Positions 53,284 to 64,000 of a stretch of DNA of 64,000 nt are shown one piece after another. Location of the stretch: positions 367,311,925 through 367,375,924 of the forward strand of contig NC_085141.1 in assembly GCF_024139115.2 (NCBI RefSeq). Direction: 5' to 3'. This DNA comes from Armigeres subalbatus (taxonomy: Eukaryota; Arthropoda; Insecta; Diptera; Culicidae). Within the stretch, counting starts at the first letter, position 1. The number at the start of each line of letters is the position of its first letter. Position numbers and translations under genes: made by a program. A model generated the notes under the pieces. It was not told where the DNA came from. It searched no databases and was given only the letters and a program-made list of their open reading frames with translations.

Positions 53284-53780
53284 TCAAGCAGCCCAATTCC
53301 TTTTCAATTCCAACCTAATTTCGTTTTCCACTAGATCCCGCTCGACAAAATTCCTCGAATGGAAACCGGCGATAGCGACTGCATGACGGCTGCGGCCATC
53401 ACTTTCCAGTTCACATGAGCCGCCACAGGCTGACGAGATTATCGACCCCGATAGGCACGCAAGCATAGCCGAAAAAGGGTTGTTGACAGGCTTCAAAGCA
53501 TCAGCCACCAACCACACCGACACGGCGGTATGCGGACCTTGCACTTGGATAGAACGAAGAAAATAACTTCCATTGCGTGATGACTCGCAAATGGTTCGGT
53601 GAACATTTTGAATGATTGAATTAGCCATTTGGAATGGAACATCGAATCGAAATCTCCATTTATCGGTGGATGCGAACATTCACGAACTTCTATATAGAAT
53701 GCTATACAGGAATACCAAAACAATATAACTAATTTAGTAATTGACTTCATACTTTGAATTCCACAACCCACATCCCACAA
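53284..53780 (-). other. Possible frameshifted small secreted-protein ORF
   Basis: One minus-strand frame begins MKSITKLVILFWYSCIAFYI, a signal-peptide-like start at about 53749. The other, overlapping frame (131 residues, 53284-53679) continues without stop through ANSIIQNVHRTICESSRNGS, SIQVQGPHTAVSVWLVADAL and SGSIISSACGGSC. A single frame change would join them. No family is recognised, so this may be a decaying gene or chance. Confidence 0.3.
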
Positions 53781-53979
53781 TTATGAACTGCAACAGCTCT
53801 AATTACATTAGACTTGATGTACTTTCCCAAGTTTCTAAAACTATTAACTACAATACTGCAATCACCTTCAGAACACTCATAATCGCTCGGAACAGCTGGG
53901 CTTAATGGTGACTATGGTGTAATGCTTTTCGAACAGCCGCTACCAGAGCAGCCGGTAGTTACTTATGGTTCCTTTTCTA

Positions 53980-54990
53980 ACAGAGCATAAATGCCGCTTC
54001 TTGGATCACCCACCACACCATCTCCGTTCGTGCCACTACTGGCTTCGACATTCCTTGTTGTAAATTCTTCCCCCGCACAAGCCGGGCCGTAACCCAGTGA
54101 ACCAATTTACCGCGTCATTCATTCACCTTGAGGTAGGTTGCTTGTCGTTTCTTACTACACAAGTACACGGTGGAACGCCATAAGCCCACTATCTCTACAT
54201 ACAGCGTGAGCACAAGTCCACCGGCAAAGGAGTTTAGGCCAAAATCGCTTCGTCGTGTCTCGTTCTCCGCGTTGGTTGCTTGTTCCGAGAAACTATTTTG
54301 CGGTATAGACAAAGCGGATGATGACAGTGCAGTGCAACACTAAATGCAAATGACTGCATCACACAGTGGAGCAGCCTCGTCGTCGTCGGTAGAACGCGCC
54401 ACCCATGGCGACAGCTTGACGTTGGCGTTGTTCGCATTCTCGAAAAGACGTTCTTGCCATAACACTAACAGTGGAGTACGACAACTGGTTCATCCCACAT
54501 TCATTGCTGCAGGTTCTCGGCAGATGTTACATGCAGGTGCCAAGAATGCAACGACGACGACGTTGCTCACCGGCTGGCTGTGATGATGTTTAGAAACAAC
54601 TCACTCACGCTTGGCCCTCCGCAGCATGCCGAGTGCAGTGCAGAGCTGTCTTGTAGGACTTTGACAAAGTGGTCCATAAATGGGTGCTTCCTTAATTTGG
54701 CTTTGGTGGGCGAGGCACCGGATTTATTGTTGCCGTTCGTCGTTTCGTTGCCATCAGCATCGATCGTTGCACCTTTCCGTATCGTGAGGCGTGAATTCGG
54801 AATAGAGCACAAACACATACACACACGGTAGGCATTATGGAGCGCGGGCGTGCAGGTGTTGAATAATAAATTCGATACCTGCCTGCAGCTGAGACGCGAC
54901 AAGCTTCATCCATAAATTTTATGCGAATCATTTTCGTTCGTTCTGACTCGCTTGCTCACCAAACGGCCGCTATTGAATTTGTGGAAAAGC
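53980..54990 (-). other. GC-richer island with a candidate exon on the minus strand
   Basis: Compared with its surroundings this kilobase is rich in CpG and poor in repeats. The minus-strand frame 54567-54902 includes IDADGNETTNGNNKSGASP, TKAKLRKHPFMDHFVKVL and SALHSACCGGPS, and is followed near 54610 by GC|GTGAGTGAG, a plausible donor. It could be the 5' exon of a gene transcribed leftward. There is no domain and no downstream exon that I can recognise. Confidence 0.3.
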
Positions 54991-54999
54991 AATCTTCAA

Positions 55000-56460
55000 A
55001 ATTCAAACATTATCGAGCGGATCGGGGTTGCCTTTAAAAGTGAAACAATGGGCGAATGGGTGGGCTATGTGGTGCGACTATTGAAAGCGTGATTGATTGG
55101 GAATCGTTGATGGGATTGAAAATTGGAAGAGGTGAACCAGACAAAACCTGATAGGAAGTATCGGCATGATTGGTGGAAGCAAGTATCAAAGTTTAACTTT
55201 ATTGATTACTTGAATCAAACTAAAACATGGCTCAAAATGAAAAAGCAAGATTGTCGTTCATTCTACCATGGTTAATAAACAACCATGCGTTCATCACTTA
55301 TTTATCATTATGCTTATTTTCCAAACACAAGCGGTTGAAAGTCACAAAACCTAGATTTTCTTAGAGAAGATCGTTATGATTGTAGCTCGTTTTGTGAATT
55401 TTGTGTTTGCTCTTTGAAATCATTCGATATTTCCTCCTATGATCAATTTATCAGGCAAGTCAGTACAGTGTGTGTTTTAGTCGTCGTGAAATGGTTAAGA
55501 TATCGAATCAGTAGAATACGTTAGACACACGTTGCGTTTTCGACTTTGTGTCATCATCAATATGGCGTCGTTCAAAAGAAATAATTAGTCGCTTACCAAG
55601 GCGAGTTCCAATAGATTTCCTTCCCAACTTAAAAACTATTCCTTTCCAGTGCGCTCATGGACATGCAGAGGATTTCTTGGTCTCTTGTAGCAAAGAGTAT
55701 CGAACTAATTTTCCTCTCCTTATCCCAATTGACTGTGAGGGCGTGGCCGGCATCGTTATTGTTCTGTTAACACTACAAGTACCGAGCCAAGATTTGTAAC
55801 GTAAAGTATCGAGGTCGATAAAAACGTGGAACGGCAAATTTGAGCATCCAGATCTCAGCCGTTTTTCTATCAAATCCTTTGATTTTTTACAGAACAATCG
55901 GTCGAAAATCGGCTTATGAAAGCAGATTACATTTTATGCAATGGTAACGGAGAACCCGCCGGATAGTTCCGTCCCACGATGTTTTTGGCTATCTAGCATG
56001 TCGCACGCAAATCGTACCACACTGCTTGTATGCAAAATTATATGCAGCAGGAGAAACGTTTGAATAAATCATATTTCAGCTATGAAAATCTAAGAAAGAA
56101 TTATTTTATGTTTTCAAAGAAAATGCGGAAACTAGAATTCCGAAACAAATACGCGAAAATCCATCCAAAATAAAAGCTAACACGTTTCTAGAAGTATGAC
56201 GATTTCAGATATTCAATGCAAAGATCGTGAAGGGAGACGGTGGTTTGAATATTGCCAATTTTCACGTGATATAGAGCAACTGTTTATAACTTCATCTCAT
56301 GGCTCCCACGTTCATCCTATCAAAAAGAGAATTTGATTTATTTCTAAATGAGCAATATGATAGCAAACAACCGACAACAAAAGTGAATAAAATATTTTAT
56401 TATGATTGAAATTGTGGGAAATGGTACAAAATTAGCTCATCATGCATTTTGCATTGCTTT
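55000..56460. other. No recognisable feature
   Basis: Repeat-poor AT-rich sequence. The open frame at 55548-55799 has no recognisable motif. Confidence 0.35.
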
Positions 56461-56469
56461 CAGAATCAA

Positions 56470-56760
56470 TAATCTAATGAATTCTGAAAGGAATTTTTGG
56501 GCGATATTACTGAAGTAACTCCTGAAAGAATTCCAGGAGGAAAATGTGAATTCCTGCAGAAATTCCAAAAGTAATTTCAGGGGGATTTCTTCATGAGAAG
56601 TTTCTTCAGGAATTCAAGTTAGAATATTTGGAGATAGGCAATAAACAATTCCTAGAGGGGTTCCGAGAGGAGCTCTCAGAGAAATTTGGAGAAGAACTTT
56701 TGGAGAATTTCCAGAAAGTTCAGGATGAGTTTCAGGTGAAACATTCGGAGGAATCCCTTA
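56470..56760 (+). repeat. Degenerate GGAATTC-type repeat upstream of the satellite
   Basis: GGAATTTTTGGGCGATATT, GAAAGAATTCCAGGAGG and GGAATTCAAGTTAGAATATT show the same word family as the satellite but without regular period. Confidence 0.5.
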
Positions 56761-57235
56761 AACCGTATAGGCCCAAGTGAAGAAATTCAAATTAAAAATG
56801 CCATTGCTAATGGAATATTTGACGGATTTGCATAATTTTTTCAGCATTGGACTCAAATCAAGTCAAATGCGGTCAAATTGGCCATTTTTTTGGGACCACA
56901 ATGAGATTTGACGAATGAAACGATTTTTTTTCTTAATTTCACACAAAATTATTGTCACTATTTCTGGGCATTGTGGCCAACCGATTGATTACGGATGAAG
57001 CCGCCGAGGGAAGTGGCCAAAAATAGAACCATTCTAATTCAAGCAATATGGGTATCAAACGTCATTAATTTCATTTGGCAAATATGATATTTTTGGTCTT
57101 CCTTTCAAGTCAACTGGCCACTTTGTAGTCGGTTCCGGAGGACCCTGGGGGACCCGAGTTAGCGGGCATAAATGGTATTTAAATTCATGCAATTTGATAC
57201 CCATGTTACCTGGTCCGCACTGATCCCTTTTGATC

Positions 57236-60200
57236 CATCAGAATGAATTCCGGGGCCAATTCAGAATAAATTCCGGGGGCAATTCAGAACGAATTCCGGG
57301 GGGAATTCAGAATGAATTCCGGGGGCAATTCAGAATTATTTCCGCCTGGAATTCTGAATGAATTCCGTGGGGGATTCAGAATGAATTCTGGGGGGAATTC
57401 AGAATGAATTCGGGGAATTCAGAATGAATTCAGGGGAATTTAGAATGAATTCAGGAGGAATTCAGAATGAATTCAGGGGAATTCAGAATGGAATTGAGGA
57501 TGAATTCAGGGGAATTCAGAATGAATTCAGGGAATTCAGAATGAATTCAGGGGTATTCAGAATGAATTCGGGGAATTCAGGATGAATTCAGAAATTCAGG
57601 ATGAATTCCGTGAAATTCAGGATGAATTCAGGGAATTCAGGATGAATTCGGGAATTCAGAATGAATTCAGAAATTCAGAATGAATTCCGGAGGAATTCAG
57701 AATGAATTCCGAGGGAATTCAGAATGAATTCGGAGGGAATTCAGAATGAATTCGGAGGGAATTCAGAATGAATTCGGAGGGAATTCAGAATGAATTCGGA
57801 GGGAATTCAGAATGAATTCGGAGGGAATTCAGAATGAATTCGGAGGGAATTCAGAATGAATTCGGAGGGAATTCAGAATGAATTCGGAGGGAATTCAGAA
57901 TGAATTCGGAGGAATTCAGAATGAATTCGGAGGAATTCAGAATGAATTCGGAGGAATTCAGAATGAATTTCCGGAGGAATTCAGAATGAATTTTTGGAGG
58001 AATTCAGAATGAATTCCTGGAGGAATTCAGAATGAATTCCTGGAGGAATTCAGAATGAATTCTGGAGAATTCAGAATGAATTCCTGGGGAATTCAGAATG
58101 AATTCCTGGGGAATTCAGAATGAATTCCTGGGGAATTCAGAATGAATTCTGGGGAATTCAGAATGAATTCCTGGGAATTCAGAATGAATTCTGGAATTCA
58201 GAATGAATTCCTGGGGAATTCAGAATGAATTCAGAATCTGGGGAATTCAGAATTCCTGGGGAATTCAGAATGAATTCCTGGGGAATTCAGAATGAATTCC
58301 TGGGGAATTCAGAATGAATTCCTGGGGAAATTCAGAATGAATTCCTGGGGAATTCAGAATGAATTCCTGGGAATTCAGAATGAATTCCTGGGGAATTCAG
58401 AATGAATTCCTGCAATTCAGAATGAATTCCTGGGGAAATTCAGAATGAATTCCTGGGGGAATTCAGAATGAATTCCTGGGGGAATTCAGAATGAATTCCT
58501 GGGGGAATTCAGAATGAATTCCTGGGGAATTCAGAATGAATTCCTGGTGGAATTCAGAATCAATTCCTGGGGGAATTCAGAATCAATTCCTGAAGGATTC
58601 AGAATGAATTCCTGAAGGATTCAGAATGAATTCCTGGTGGAATTCAGAATGAATTCCTGGTGGAATTCAGAATGAATTCCTGGTGGAATTCAGAATGAAT
58701 TCCTGGTGGAATTCAGAATGAATTCCTGGTGGAATTCAGAATGAATTCCTGGTGGAATTCAGAATGAATTCCTGGTGGAATTCAGAATGAATTCCTGGTG
58801 GAATTCAGAATGAATTCCTGGTGGAATTCAGAATGAATTCTTAGTGGAATTAAAAATGAATTCCTGGTGGAATTCAGAATGAATTCCTGGTGGAATTCAG
58901 AATGAATTCCTGGTGGAATTCAGAATGAATTCCTGGTGGAATTCAGAATGAATTCCTGGTGGAATTCAGAATGAATTCCTGGTGGAATTCAGAATGAATT
59001 CCTGGTGGAATTCAGAATGAATTCCTGGTGGAAATCAGAATGAATTCCTGGTGGAAATCAGAATGAATTCCTGGTGGAAATCAGAATGAATTCCTGGTGG
59101 AATTCAGAATAAATTCCTGGTGGAAATCAGAATGAATTCCTGGTGGAATTCAGAATGAATTCCTGGTGGAATTTAGAATGAATTCCTGGTGGAATTCAGA
59201 ATGAATTTCTGGTGGAATTCAGGATGAATTCCTGGTTGAATTCAGAATGAATTCCTAGTGAAATTCAGAATGAATTCCTAGTGAAATTCAGAATGAATTC
59301 CTGGTGAAATTCAGAATGAATTCCTGGTGGAATTCAGAATGAATTTCTGGTGGAATTCAGGATGAATTCCTGGTGGAATCCAGAATGAATTCCTGATGAA
59401 ATTCAGAATAAATTTCTGGTAGAATTCAAAATGAATTCCTGGTGGAATTCAGAATGAGTTCCTGATGAAATTCAGAATAAATTTCTGGTGGAATTCAAAA
59501 TGGAATTTCCTGGTGAAATTCAGAATGAATTCCTGGTGGAATTCAGAATGAATTCCTGGTGGAATTCAGAATGAATTCCTGGTGGAATTCAGAATGAATT
59601 CCTGGTGGAATTCAGGATGAATTCCTGGTGGAATTCAGAATGAATTCCTGGTTGAATTCAGAATGAATTCCTAGTGAAATTCAGAATGAATTCCTGGTGA
59701 AATTCAGAATGAATTCCTGGTGGAATTCAGAATGAATTTCTGGTGGAATTCAGGATGAATTCCTGGTGGAATCCAGAATGAATTCCTGATGAAATTCAGA
59801 ATAAATTTCTGGTAGAATTCAAAATGAATTCCTGGTGGTATTCAGAATGAGTTCCTGATGAAATTCAGAATAAATTTCTGGTGGAATTCAAAATGGAATT
59901 TCCTGGTGAAATTCAGAATGAATTCCTGGTGAAATTCAGAATGAATTCCTGGTGGAATTCAGAATGAATTCCTGGTGGAATTCAGAATGAATTCCTGGTG
60001 GAATTCAGAATGAATTCGTGGAGAAATTTAGAATGAATTCGTGGGGTACTTCAGAATGAATTCCTGGGGGAATTCAGAATAAATTCTTGGTGGAATGCAG
60101 AATGAATTCCTGGTGGAATTCAGAATGAATTCCTGGTGGAATTCAGAATGAATTCCTGGTGGAATTCAGAATGAATTCCTGGTGGAATTCAGAATGAATT

Positions 60201-60420
60201 CCTGGTGAAATTCAGAATGAATTCCTGGTGAAATTCAGAATGAATTCCTGGTGGAATTCAGAATGAATTCCTGGTGGAATTCAGAATGAATTCCTGGTGG
60301 AATTCAGAATGAATTCCTGGTGGAATTCAGAATGAATTTCTGGTGTTATTCAGAATAAATTTCTGGTGGAATTCAGAATGAATTCCTTGTAGAATTCTGA
60401 ATAAATTCCTTATGGAATTC
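57236..60420 (+). repeat. Satellite array, 23-bp unit GGAATTCAGAATGAATTCCTGGT
   Basis: About 3.2 kb and roughly 140 units. The consensus unit is GGAATTCAGAATGAATTCC plus TGGT, with two EcoRI sites (GAATTC) per unit. The variable spacer defines blocks: CCGGGGG (57240-57370), CAGGGG (57400-57700), CGGAGG of 22 bases (57700-57960), CCTGGGG (58010-58560), CCTGGTG (58620-60420). A segment around 59230-59510 is duplicated at about 59650-59900 with a shift of 416 bases on its left and 393 on its right, a difference of exactly one 23-base unit. There is no open frame. Confidence 0.9.
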
Positions 60421-62285
60421 TTACAGTGTTTGGCATGAAGGTTTGATTGTAAAATTGATGAATTTCAATTTTCCTCTGTTCATTATTAAACTGACTTTCT
60501 CGACACCCTGTGCATAGTGTATCCATTGTACTTGCCATTTAAGGCGGGTATAGAAAAGCTTTCAATTAATAACTGAGGAAATGCTAATAGAACATTAAGT
60601 TAAAAGTAGGCCAAGTTCCAGTTGGAATGTAAAGCCATTGAAGATGAAAAATGGCGCGTAATTCACAGATTATTCTTTCCACGAAGCTACTTGTTAAAAG
60701 GATTGGGCTTGTTAGTTATGACATAAAAGATAGCAGACAAAGCTATAGATATGTGACATTTCACCCTTAAAAAATAAAAGCTCTACATAACCAAGTGTCC
60801 AAAGCTACGAGCTCATTCGCCTGGAAACAAGACGATAAGGGCTCGAATAGTGAGGTCTCTCTCTTCTTCTCGTCCGTCCCTACTGCGATTAGTACAACAC
60901 GTGTAAGAAGCGTTGTTTACAAATCCGAAATAATTTAACCGAATAGAGCTCACTGCCCCAGCGCGTCGTCACCGGCAGGTGCCTTCTTTTCGGCAATCCA
61001 AAAATACACATCGTCCACCGAATGGCGCGTCAAATCCGTTGACTGGTCAGTGTGATCGCACATATCCACCTATACCTAGCTACATGTGGTTATGATGGAA
61101 AACGGTGATTTATTTGTCACGCTATTGTGACCACCCTCTCCGGTTCTGGTGCGAATAAGCGACGACGACGACAACCACGCGATAATGGTGACAGCAAACC
61201 CAAACCGTATAACTAGTGCAGTAGGTGGTTTCCCCAAACGGCCAACGACTATCGAAAAATATCGCCGGTTTGCTTCTTTTCAACGGAATCCGAGCGCCCG
61301 CTAGTGGACCGTGAGGAATTGGTGCACAAGTGACGAGACAATTTATCATGCGAAATGTGATCGCTCATTTAGCACATTAATTAGCGATATTTTTGTTTGG
61401 TGATTTTATTATCGAGGTTAGACGTGAGAAATTTTGCGGTTGGACTTGGCCATGACGTGAGTTTGATGGACAGCTAATTTACTTGAATCAACATTGGGGA
61501 TCAGCGTGCCTGGTGCATGGGGATGGCTCATTGCTTAGGTACTGTTCTGATTTTTGTTTTATAAAGAATGTTCTGCTCATAGTGGCGTTCACAACGGAGT
61601 TATAAAATCTTACACAGCTCAAGCTCACGATTTGTAAATATTAAATGGATTTAATTTTTGTTCAATTGTTTGCTCTTTGAAGTACTGGAGTACAGCACAT
61701 TTTCCTTTCGCTGCCTTAAGGTGATACTGGCACAATGTCATTAATCAATATGGACACATTGGAACGGTTTTATCGGGAATTTTCGACCAACATGGTTTGG
61801 TTCCAAACCTACCGCAGACAGATTTCGTTGGCATTGTTCTGTTCCGAATTCCTATCATGCCTGTTACGAGAATCAGTTTAAGTTCACCCCTCAACGAGTT
61901 TTATGCGGTTTTGTTAATGTACTGTTGTTCGAAATAATGATAATTAGTCCTTTCTGAAATGCTTGAATCATCTCTTCCACGTTATATAAGCTTCAGTTGA
62001 TGCTATAACCCACTTGTGTAATGTGCACATAACTGCATCAACCATCATTCAACATCAACCACATATTGTTCGGTGGACTCCGTGTCTTGTACAGTTTTCT
62101 ACGAACAATCGCATTGGATCTCAAATCTGCACGACGCACATTGATTGGATATGAAGCACTCCAGCTCCCTCTTCTGTAGGAAATCCTGGAAGAATGTTTG
62201 AAAAAAAAACATGTCGGTGGAGTTCATTGAGAAAATTCTGGAAGAATTTGTGGAAGAATTCCAGGGAGTGATGCCGGGAGATTCT
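60421..62285. other. Intergenic DNA after the satellite
   Basis: 60543-60640 is a second copy of the dispersed repeat at 12536-12645 (AAGCTTTCAATTAATAACTG, GGCCAAGTTCCAGTT). 60830-61340 is GC-richer, with short frames and a CGACGACGACGAC run, and no feature is recognised. 62190-62280 has degenerate GGAATTC words. Confidence 0.4.
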
Positions 62286-62421
62286 TGTTAATTCATTTAT
62301 TCGTTTATTTAACTTACGTCTAAAGAGATTTCTTTAAATCAACAATTTGACGCCACAATAAACAGTTCGAGACCGCATCTCTTCATTCTTGAATGCGCCC
62401 CACTTCACATCTTTCTCTAGG

Positions 62422-62530
62422 GCAGCGGTTTTCAACGTGGGGTACATGTACCCCTGGGGGTACCTTCGCTGGGTCCAGGGGGTACCTTGGACAAAAATGC
62501 GTAATGGCGAATGAATTACAATTTTAATCA
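62422..62530. mobile_element. hAT-like left terminus
   Basis: CAGCGGTTTTCAACGTGGGG, followed by TACCCCTGGGGGTACC, closely resembles hAT (Buster/Charlie-like) termini. A matching right terminus was not found in the window, so the element is truncated or continues past 64000. Confidence 0.45.
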
Positions 62531-62799
62531 AAACTTATTGATAAAGTTAATACCTTTGTTTTTTTTCGTTTCAAAACTTTGTCTTGTACATGATATGCAT
62601 GACGATCAGTAAATCATGGCCTATTGAATCCTGCCCTCCACAACCAGTACAATGGATAAAGGGCTGTGAGACAAAATATCAAAAAGGAAAAACCTCGAAA
62701 GAACAATTTTTTCGTAAGATTCGGGAGCCTCCATTCGAGACACATGAAAACTTTTTCCCGAAAGCTCAGTTGCTTTGTTGAAAGAGAATTTGATGCATC

Positions 62800-63415
62800 C
62801 TTTTCGCTTTTAACAGGCTCGAAAGTCTCCTCTCAGAAGGCTCGGAAACATCCTATCAAGAGCCTTAGAGGCCTTCATTCTAGAGACCCGGAAGTCATCT
62901 TTTAGGCTTTCTTCTTAAAACATTTTTTTTCTTTTCTCCTTCTTTTAAAAGGCTTGGTAAGTTCTTTTCAAGAGGCTCGGAATCCCTCCCTTAAAGAGGC
63001 TCGGAATTCTTATTTCAAGAGGCTTGGAACGTACTCTTGAAAGCCTCAGAAGCGTCCTATCAAGATACTCAGAAGTCTAATTTCAAGTGGCTCGAAAGCC
63101 TTCCTTCAAGAGGATCCGAAACCTCTTTTAAAGTTGTTTGGAAGCTTTTTTTTTTTCCATCCGAAGGGCTCGAGAGGCTCTCTTAAAACAGCTCGGAGAG
63201 CTTCTTCCAAACAGCTCGGAAGCCTTTTTTGAAAAGGCTCGAAGCCTTCCTTTAAGAGGTCCGGAATTCTTTTTTCAAGAGGCTTGGAAGCGAAGTGAGT
63301 GGTTTGGAAACTTTCTTTCAAAAGGCTTTAAGCCTCCCTTTAGGAGGCTCGGATTTTTCCCTTCAAGAGGCTTGGAAGCGTCCATTCAAGATACTCCAAT
63401 GCCTCCTTTTATCCC
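62800..63415 (+). repeat. Tandem array of 23-24 bases (TTCAAGAGGCTCGGAAGCNTCC)
   Basis: The unit TTCAAGAGGCTCGGAATCCC repeats about 25 times with divergence. The frames 62666-62905 and 63138-63528 are translations of it. The hAT-like terminus at 62422 lies just upstream, so the array may be internal to that element. Confidence 0.6.
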
Positions 63416-63419
63416 TTTA

Positions 63420-64000
63420 TAAGGCAGTGGCAACTATATTGCCACCAACAAATTATATGTTTTTCTATTTATTAACAAGAGCTCTACTTATTATTTCACA
63501 TGTAGTGGCTTTATTCGCTTCCCAGTAACACCCCAGATGAATTTGAGCCATAAAAAAATTGAAATGTCAATTTGAGAACAGTTTTTTTACGAACAGATCG
63601 TAAGTTTCGAGTGGAAGAAAGATTTTCAGTTATAATTCGTTAAAAAAACGACAAAGATATATTTTTTCCCGTTGGTATCAATTATTTTGAATCTCCTGTG
63701 TTAGATTATTACGTGATTAGCGTGAAAAAAGCATTACCTTACTGTATATTTGGTTTTTGGATTTTTGACGAAATTGTGTTTTTTTCCCAAGGGGAGAAAA
63801 AAGGCGAGAACTAAATTTCTTCACTTATAATGCGTTTTCTGACTAGGACTCTTCCCCAAAAAGTGTAACGTACCTTGATTTGACTGGTTCTACGTAAAGC
63901 CAAATTTTTAAAAATCTTCTTATATTTTTGTTGTTGACTATTTTCCCGCTTGCCTGGCAGTGGCAACTTTATTGCCACCAATGTTGTCTCGCTTCCCGGG
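63420..64000. other. Window end with a repeated palindromic word
   Basis: GGCAGTGGCAACTATATTGCC near 63423 and GGCAGTGGCAACTTTATTGCC near 63956 are direct copies, each with an internal inverted repeat (GTGGCAA/TTGCCAC). Nothing else is recognised. Confidence 0.35.

Noticed and set aside
57236..60420. Regular repeat array that superficially resembles a CRISPR locus
   Set aside because: Units are contiguous 23-mers with no unique spacers, in a eukaryotic, transposon-rich context with no cas genes. It is a satellite.
62666..63528. ORFs rich in Arg-Gly-Leu-Glu within the 24-bp array
   Set aside because: The unit length is a multiple of three and lacks stops in some frames, so open frames arise automatically.

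Overview
Eukaryotic, AT-rich, repeat-dominated DNA that reads as a culicine (very probably Aedes) mosquito genome segment. This is an inference from the mobile-element mix: a BEL/Pao element with a PHD finger in Gag, RTE-clade LINEs of the JAM1 type, tRNA-derived SINEs with an AAG tail, an ITmD37E (DD37E) transposase relic, several hAT-type elements with 8-bp target duplications, fold-back MITEs and long degenerate GAATTCC repeats. There are no operons, CRISPR arrays or prokaryotic signals.

Left end (1-7720): a decayed BEL/Pao retrotransposon on the minus strand (putative LTR, PHD finger, Gag coiled coil, DUF1759-like Gag, zinc knuckles, retropepsin, start of reverse transcriptase; it runs off the left edge). 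An RTE-clade LINE on the same strand interrupts its Gag.

7.8-21.2 kb: the most interesting host content. Two four-exon genes on the minus strand (A, 11280..7891; B, 21168..18178) have identical exon lengths and phases for exons 1-3. They encode secreted proteins of about 526 and 521 residues: a conserved N-terminal cysteine-containing domain joined to a fast-diverging Thr/Pro-rich mucin-like tail with a basic Cys cluster. I do not recognise the family. They are tandem paralogues whose 5' and 3' flanks are also duplicated. Repeats fill their third introns and the space between them (a tRNA-SINE, a fold-back element with a GAGAAGTGAG core, and a 23-bp tandem array).

21-40 kb: essentially all mobile or repetitive DNA. 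It holds an ITmD37E relic, a second and larger fold-back with a GTGAG/CTCAC core split by a tRNA-SINE, degenerate GGAATTC repeats, a LINE ORF1 zinc-knuckle relic, a tandem-repeat TIR element, an LTR-like segment, a GATCCATAA fold-back, a long-TIR MITE and one unexplained exon-like stretch.

40-53 kb: two more RTE-type LINE copies on the minus strand, each interrupted by a hAT element with a recognisable 8-bp duplication, then a hAT-like MITE, a tRNA-Ala-like sequence, and an inverted second copy of the 30-32 kb repeat that has itself received a poly(A) LINE fragment and a long-TIR MITE. 53-57 kb is comparatively repeat-poor, with weak exon candidates. 57.2-60.4 kb is a 3.2-kb satellite of a 23-bp unit with regional variants and a higher-order duplication. 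60.4-64 kb has a hAT-like terminus and another array with a period of about 24 bp.

All coordinates were read by eye. Exon boundaries rest on splice sites, phase and agreement between the two paralogues, not on transcripts.
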